DNA of 35,047 bases, taken from contig CAAGLQ010000321.1 of assembly GCA_900770835.1 (NCBI GenBank), positions 1-35,047 of the forward strand, given 5' to 3'. Source of the stretch: an uncultured Parabacteroides sp. Lineage in GTDB: Bacteria; Bacteroidota; Bacteroidia; Bacteroidales; Tannerellaceae. This document shows positions 30,620 to 35,047 of this stretch, piece by piece; the stretch's first letter is position 1, and each line of letters opens with the position of its first letter. Made by a program: the position numbers and the translations under genes. The notes under the pieces are model-generated. The model made no database searches, was not told where the DNA came from, and saw only the letters and a list, made by a program, of their open reading frames with translations.

Positions 30620-31776
30620 CGTCCCTCTCCTTCCCGTTTTTCTTTAGCAAAAAATAATCCGATCACACCCATTAGCAGCAAACCGATCCCCACATAGACA
30701 GCTGGCAACCACGGATCTTTAACTAATTCAAATACACTGATATCACTCCAACGTCCTAACCGCTCGTCATACGACAATTGATAGATTTTCCAGCCCTCCA
30801 CTTGTAGTGGTCGGTTAACTAAGATCGTATCTTTGATCATATAGCCGGATTGTGTATAAACACTGACAGCAGAGGCATATCGTTTGGGTTCTCGCTCAGG
30901 CATAACCACGGCATATTGTTCATCCAGCTTCAAACCCTGATAGGGAAATGCAAAAGAGCCACAGCTAATCCAACCCTCCACTTGTTTACCAGAAGGCGTA
31001 TGAACAGCCTCCACATAGGCTGCGCTCACCGCCCCCACACTGGGCCATTGCACATAGTCTACTCGCACCGTATCTTTCACATTAGGAGCTGCATAATCCA
31101 ATTGTTGAGCCATACGGATCTGCCAATCCACGCTGCCATCCACAACCTGGCCCGAACGGTTATCCACAATCAATGCCCGCATAGGATACTCGTCCATCCG
31201 AAATTCATGCAGTTGAATCGCAAGTGGTAACTCAACCACTTGCCCCTCTTCATCTTGCGCACGCCATTCCGGCTGCCCCACTTTGGTGGTTAAGGTTAAC
31301 CGCCGCATATCGGCACTACCCAAAGTGCCACAAACCAACGCTAAAAAAAGACCACCGTGTGACAAACTGGTGAATATCGCAATGCGTTGCCCCATAGCCA
31401 ATCGGCACAAAAAACGAATCGTCAAGAGTCCCAACGTATAACTCATCCAGAGGTAGATCAGTACGAAAGGCCAAAAAGAGAGCATTTCTCCCATTTGAGG
31501 AATCAGCCCCATAAGCAAGGTGAAAAATGCCACATAACTTAGCGAGGCTACCGCAGCAGAACCCGTCATCAGAAACCGGATCAGATAGATCCGCGCATGA
31601 AACGCATATCCGATCCCGATGGCTAAAAGCAAAGCTACTAGCACAATGACATTGACCGGAAAAGCAAACAGTTCCCAATCAATCGAGCCTATGGTGTATT
31701 GAAGCAGGAGGCCGATACCAACCAATCCTGCTCCAATCGTCAAGCCCTCTTTCGTTGTCCACGGTTTCTGCCACAT
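30616..31776 (-). CDS. ResB-like cytochrome c biogenesis protein
   Basis: The 386-residue product begins with two hydrophobic hairpins, followed by a periplasmic beta-rich domain with W-R-A-Q-D, a V-S-V-Y-T-Q-S-G-Y segment and L-S-Y-D-E-R-L-G-R. It ends with a membrane segment and a basic tail. This matches ResB/CcsB, the partner of CcsA in system II. The ATG at 31776 is preferred to the TTG at 31785 because the TTG overlaps the nrfA stop codon. ATG lies 5 bp after the nrfA stop. The 3' end overlaps ccsA by 4 bp. Split ResB and CcsA, as here, contrasts with the fused protein of some epsilonproteobacteria. Confidence 0.88.
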   Translation of the reverse strand: MWQKPWTTKEGLTIGAGLVGIGLLLQYTIGSIDWELFAFPVNVIVLVALLLAIGIGYAFHARIYLIRFLMTGSAAVASLSYVAFFTLLMGLIPQMGEMLSFWPFVLIYLWMSYTLGLLTIRFLCRLAMGQRIAIFTSLSHGGLFLALVCGTLGSADMRRLTLTTKVGQPEWRAQDEEGQVVELPLAIQLHEFRMDEYPMRALIVDNRSGQVVDGSVDWQIRMAQQLDYAAPNVKDTVRVDYVQWPSVGAVSAAYVEAVHTPSGKQVEGWISCGSFAFPYQGLKLDEQYAVVMPEREPKRYASAVSVYTQSGYMIKDTILVNRPLQVEGWKIYQLSYDERLGRWSDISVFELVKDPWLPAVYVGIGLLLMGVIGLFFAKEKREGEGR

Positions 31777-31781
31777 GATTC

Positions 31782-33284
31782 TCAAAGCGTCACCAGTCTT
31801 TTATTCGCTTGTGCGTCTTTCAACCACTGCGGCTCGATCGACTCCAAGAATTTCGCCTTCTTGGCCTCCTTGTCAGCCATGTCTAACCCGATGTATTGCT
31901 GCGCCTTTGCTTTTGTGGAGATGTCCGGAAGCTGCACCTCCTCAATACCATGTTTCATAAGTACCTTACTAAGCGCTAAGCGAGCTTGATGCGCATAGTC
32001 AAGTCCATGACTCATCATTCGGGTAATCTCTTGTGGAGCATGGAAGGAAGCGCCATGGCTGGCCACCGCAAAATCCCAACGCCACTGTCCTTTGCGAATG
32101 GCGGCTAATACCGGTTGCATCTCTGCCTCTGTGGCCCCAGCGTCCCAAGCGGCCTTGGCCTCAATGTGCGCTTTAGCCAACTCATCCTCTAAACGATTAC
32201 GCACTTCCAAGCATTTCTCTTGACGCTCATAGACATTCTGGCGCAAGGTCTCCTCGCTTTGACGATGACACTGTTGGCAAGAACGCTCAATATGGGCCAA
32301 CGGACTCTGCACATGGTGATCAGAAAATTTCACGCCTCCCGCAGCCGTATAAGGCATGTGGCAATCTGCGCAACTTACTCCCCGCTGTCCATGAATACCC
32401 AATAAAGAGGTCTCATAACCTGGATGTTGTGCTTTCAAGATTGGTGTTTTCGAAAGTGCATGCAGATAATCAAAGTAGCCTGTCTCATCATAATATGCCT
32501 CAATCTGTTCTACAGTGGTGCCCTTATCCCAGGGGAAAGTAAGATATTGATCCTTTTCCGGTGTCGCGGGATCATCTTTGAAATAATATTCCACGTGGCA
32601 TTGCGCACAAACCAGCGAACGCATCTCTTGCTGAGTGGCCTTAGTTACATCCTTTCCCTGACGGGCAAAAGCCTCGATCAACGCAGGACGGGAGATGCGC
32701 AAATCCATCGTCGTTGCGTCATGGCAATCCGAGCAACCAATCGGATTCACAATCTCATTGCCCCACATCGCCCAGTTGGCTTTGTAATAATTCGCAACAC
32801 CTTGCTCCTGCATAACTCTTGGCACATCAGGCGATTTACAGGTCCAACAAGTACCCGGTTGATTGGAGCCATCGGTTAAAGTCGTCGGAGCACCCGTGCG
32901 TAACGTATGACGCATATCCTCTACGGCATGCATGTGTCCACGAGGCGTGGTATAATCCCAAGAAAACGCATAACCTGCCCAAAGAATGACCATATTCGGT
33001 CGCTGGGCCAATACATCAACCGCCTCGCTGCTGTTGTATTTGGACTGAAACGAGGTTTCTGCCGTAGCCGCCCATGTGTCATATTCGCGTGGGAAATCCG
33101 ATCGGAAAAGCTCATTACGGCTCTCCTGCCCCTCGAATACTTGCTTTCTGTTGTTGAAAATACTTGCCACCTCTCCCCTTCGCTCAGCCAACGAAGAAAC
33201 AAGAGTGCCCAGCATAAATACGATCACCATGGCTCCGCCAAATAGACACCAGCTTTGCCATGTTTTTAATTGCCTGTTGTTCAT
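31782..33284 (-). CDS. nrfA: Ammonia-forming cytochrome c nitrite reductase
   Basis: NrfA reduces nitrite to ammonium with six electrons in the periplasm. The 500-residue product starts with an uncleaved-looking signal anchor (residues about 11-32). It has one C-W-T-C-K active-site haem motif (146-150) and four C-x-x-C-H motifs (184-188, 226-230, 305-309, 336-340). H-I-E-R and the G-A-S-F-H region near the C-terminus agree with the distal haem ligands. Haem content is five, as in characterised NrfA. It sits 29 bp after nrfH. The neighbouring CcsA and ResB can supply haem to the lysine-ligated motif. Confidence 0.98.
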   Translation of the reverse strand: MNNRQLKTWQSWCLFGGAMVIVFMLGTLVSSLAERRGEVASIFNNRKQVFEGQESRNELFRSDFPREYDTWAATAETSFQSKYNSSEAVDVLAQRPNMVILWAGYAFSWDYTTPRGHMHAVEDMRHTLRTGAPTTLTDGSNQPGTCWTCKSPDVPRVMQEQGVANYYKANWAMWGNEIVNPIGCSDCHDATTMDLRISRPALIEAFARQGKDVTKATQQEMRSLVCAQCHVEYYFKDDPATPEKDQYLTFPWDKGTTVEQIEAYYDETGYFDYLHALSKTPILKAQHPGYETSLLGIHGQRGVSCADCHMPYTAAGGVKFSDHHVQSPLAHIERSCQQCHRQSEETLRQNVYERQEKCLEVRNRLEDELAKAHIEAKAAWDAGATEAEMQPVLAAIRKGQWRWDFAVASHGASFHAPQEITRMMSHGLDYAHQARLALSKVLMKHGIEEVQLPDISTKAKAQQYIGLDMADKEAKKAKFLESIEPQWLKDAQANKRLVTL

Positions 33285-33313
33285 AATATTCTATTTTAAA
33301 ATTATTTTCGCAT

Positions 33314-33910
33314 TCATTTCGAGTTCATTATTTGCTGTACCCACTCCGGAACAGGGCTCTCCGGCAACGGTACAATCGCAGCAGGGGTTGCTGCCAACGA
33401 GTTCTTTCCGCCATGCGACACTTGGCGATGGCAATCCCAGCAAGCTTTTCCTTCGCCGACCTGCGTCATCATGTAATCCACCTTTCCCGTTTTGACCAAC
33501 TCTGCGTTCAAATCCGTATGGCAACGGATGCAGTTATTCATGATCACTTGCGAAGAGGCCGATTGAGCCTCTGGCACCTGCCGTTCACTGTGAGTGACAA
33601 AGGCAAATACATGCTTCAAGCCATCTGTTCCCTTGAAATAGTATTTACGGGCTATGTTCTCATGCGGTACATGGCAGTCATTGCAAGTTGCGTCACGCCC
33701 ATGTGAAGAATGCATCCAAGTGGCATAATAGGGAGTCATGATGTGGCAATTGATACAAGCTTTAGGATCATCCCCCAAATAGGTATGCGCACGCAACAGA
33801 TAGAGAAAATAGAGGCCCATCCCGGCTATCACTCCACAAAGACTGCATAGCAAGACCTTCTGTAGATAAGACAAGTGGCGAATCAATGATAAATTGGCTA
33901 ACTTTTTCAT
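33314..33910 (-). CDS. nrfH: Cytochrome c nitrite reductase small subunit
   Basis: NrfH is the membrane quinol dehydrogenase that passes electrons to NrfA. The 198-residue product has one membrane helix near residues 17-38. Four haem motifs follow: C-I-N-C-H (52-56), C-N-D-C-H (76-80), C-I-R-C-H (127-131) and C-W-D-C-H (157-161). The start at 33910 is chosen because an in-frame ATG at 33937 overlaps the predicted -7 element, which rules it out. It is the first gene of the operon nrfH-nrfA-resB-ccsA-porin. No separate NrfBCD is present, as expected for the NrfHA type. Confidence 0.96.
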   Translation of the reverse strand: MKKLANLSLIRHLSYLQKVLLCSLCGVIAGMGLYFLYLLRAHTYLGDDPKACINCHIMTPYYATWMHSSHGRDATCNDCHVPHENIARKYYFKGTDGLKHVFAFVTHSERQVPEAQSASSQVIMNNCIRCHTDLNAELVKTGKVDYMMTQVGEGKACWDCHRQVSHGGKNSLAATPAAIVPLPESPVPEWVQQIMNSK

Positions 33911-33930
33911 AACTTTCTTTTTCTTGTTGG

Positions 33931-33949
33931 CAAACATAGTGTAATTTCG
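33931..33949. promoter_or_regulatory. Divergent -7 elements for the nrf operon and the MocR gene
   Basis: On the minus strand TATGTTTG (33938 to 33931) matches TAnnTTTG and overlaps an in-frame ATG of nrfH, so the later ATG at 33910 is the real start. On the plus strand TAATTTCG (33942-33949) is one mismatch away. A strong GGAGGAG precedes the MocR-type ATG at 33993. The MocR-type protein could bind here. Confidence 0.5.
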
Positions 33950-33992
33950 CAAAAAGAAAGTGGTCCAAAAATGATAAAAAGGAGGAGTCCAG

Positions 33993-35047
33993 ATGAATAA
34001 CCGATGGAATTTTCAGATAGAGTTAACAGCTGATAATCAATCTAAACCAGTCTATTTAGAACTGGCGAATGCCATTCAGCGCACAATTAGTTGTGGCATC
34101 CTAAAAGAGGGAGAGATATTGCCCTCCAGTCGAGAAATGTCCAGCCAGTTAGGCCTCAGCCGCAAGACTATTGTCAAAGCCATGGAGATTTTGCAGCTCA
34201 AAGGCTACCTCTACGCCAAAGATCGAGTAGGACTGTTCGTTGCGAAACCTTCCGGTCTGACTGATCCGCCTTTCCCTCAAGCGAAAACCACGCAGAAAGA
34301 GATCCATGCCGTTGGCGGTCCGCTACTGAAGGTCAACGATGGATTTCCGGATACCCGGCTGCTGCCCTTTTTGGAATTTACCCGTGCCTATCGCAAACTT
34401 TTCAACCGGGCAGCACAATGGAAATCCCTGGGATACAATGAGCCGACAGGCTATCCAAAGTTTCGACAGGCCATCGCCACCATGTTAAGTCACTCTCGCA
34501 GTTTGGCCATCAACGACCAGGAACTGTGCGTGGTACGTGGCTCTCAAATGGCACTCTATTTAGTGGCACATGCCGTACTCCAACGTGGTGATCATGTGGC
34601 TATTGAATCTCCCGGCTATCAGAATGCCTACGATGCTTTCCAAGCGGCAGGCCTGGTTATCCACACCATCCCCGTAGATGCGGAAGGCATCGATGTGACA
34701 CAGCTGGCACAGCTTTGCCAATCAGAGCCGATCCGTGCGGTCTATCTCACCCCTCGACACCAATACCCCACCACGGTTAAACTCTCCCTTCCCCGTCGCC
34801 GACGCATCAAGGAATTAGCAGAGCAGTTTGGCTTCTTAGTGATCGAGGATGATTTCGGGGCTGATTTTCAATTCTCCGGACAGCGTTTGCTGCCTCTCTC
34901 ATCCATGCTCGACAAGGCACATACCATTTATATAGGGACCTTCAGCAAGATCTTTGCGCCTGCCATCCGCATCGGTTATGTCATCTCTTCCACCGAAACC
35001 ATCAAAAAGATTGCCGCTTACAGACAGTTGATTGACATACAGGGTGA
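33993..35047 (+). CDS. MocR-type PLP-dependent transcriptional regulator (partial)
   Basis: The reading frame is open to the right edge (351 codons seen). Residues about 1-85 are a GntR winged helix (P-V-Y-L-E-L-A-N-A-I-Q near the start, then L-P-S-S-R-E-M-S and L-G-L-S-R-K-T-I-V). The rest is a fold-type I aminotransferase domain with G-Y-N-E-P-T-G-Y-P, E-D-D-F-G-A-D-F near residues 290-297 and the PLP lysine in G-T-F-S-K-I-F-A-P. MocR proteins sense an amino compound or PLP itself and usually regulate a neighbouring gene. GGAGGAG (33981-33987) gives an unusually good ribosome-binding site. It is divergent from nrfH and may control it; the C-terminus is outside the window. Confidence 0.93.
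   Translation, partial: MNNRWNFQIELTADNQSKPVYLELANAIQRTISCGILKEGEILPSSREMSSQLGLSRKTIVKAMEILQLKGYLYAKDRVGLFVAKPSGLTDPPFPQAKTTQKEIHAVGGPLLKVNDGFPDTRLLPFLEFTRAYRKLFNRAAQWKSLGYNEPTGYPKFRQAIATMLSHSRSLAINDQELCVVRGSQMALYLVAHAVLQRGDHVAIESPGYQNAYDAFQAAGLVIHTIPVDAEGIDVTQLAQLCQSEPIRAVYLTPRHQYPTTVKLSLPRRRRIKELAEQFGFLVIEDDFGADFQFSGQRLLPLSSMLDKAHTIYIGTFSKIFAPAIRIGYVISSTETIKKIAAYRQLIDIQG

Noticed and set aside
1..35047. Mobile elements, tRNA or rRNA genes, CRISPR arrays or a prophage
   Set aside because: No transposase, integrase, tRNA cloverleaf, long inverted repeats or array was seen. The genes are almost all recognisable chromosomal families.

Overview
The window is a stretch of a Bacteroidota chromosome, most likely order Bacteroidales (a Parabacteroides/Tannerellaceae-like genome is my best guess; the genus is not proven by anything here). 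The evidence is the set of gene families (DUF2027-Smr, DUF4924, FimB/Mfa2-like lipoprotein, NrfHA with split ResB/CcsA, meso-DAP dehydrogenase), the near absence of Shine-Dalgarno sequences, and repeated Bacteroidetes-type promoters (TAnnTTTG at -7, sometimes with TTTG about 20 bp upstream). I see no phage, insertion sequence, CRISPR array, tRNA or rRNA. This is mainly core chromosome.

Layout. 1-206: start of a glycoside hydrolase family 3 gene leaving the window on the left, divergent from rplS (404-751). 817-1159: gene-free region holding a promoter, two hairpins and a strong terminator, read here as a candidate small RNA or attenuator. 1160-4025: coiled-coil protein, rsmI, coiled-coil lipoprotein and a YjjG-like HAD phosphatase, all on +. 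4026-7977: operon on -, a degenerate Mpl-like Mur ligase paralogue, DUF4924, rfbD and prfC. 8043-10514: metallo-beta-lactamase fold protein, DUF2027-Smr protein and CYTH protein on +, followed by a convergent NUDIX hydrolase. 11165-12011: AraC regulator broken by a one-base frameshift. 12128-15940: ddh, lgt, flavodiiron protein and nagB on -. 16050-19252: sugar module (Gfo/Idh oxidoreductase, TIM-barrel isomerase, secreted metallophosphoesterase) on -. 19410-20396: lone fimbrial-type lipoprotein. 20402-21058: HAD phosphatase. 21238-21480: 80-residue orphan protein with its own promoter and terminator. 21771-24948: rpsA and prfB, the latter with a textbook +1 recoding site. 24997-26811: acyl-CoA synthetase. 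27001-28458: PadR-PspC pair. 28578-33910: nitrite ammonification cluster nrfH-nrfA-resB-ccsA followed by an outer-membrane porin gene. 33993-end: divergent MocR-type regulator, cut by the window edge.

How the genes fit together. Translation is well represented (rplS, rsmI, rpsA, prfB, prfC). A second theme is the envelope: ddh supplies or consumes meso-diaminopimelate, lgt modifies lipoproteins, nagB handles amino sugars, and the Mpl-like protein derives from a murein-peptide recycling ligase. The third theme is anaerobic nitrogen-oxide handling: NrfHA reduces nitrite to ammonium using a cytochrome c maturation pair encoded in the same transcript, and the flavodiiron protein may remove oxygen or nitric oxide. 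No obviously new multi-gene system is visible. The points most worth a second look are the candidate sRNA/attenuator at 962-1107, the truncated Mur-ligase paralogue with a damaged P-loop, the frameshifted AraC gene, the repeats in front of ddh, and the porin attached to the nrf operon.
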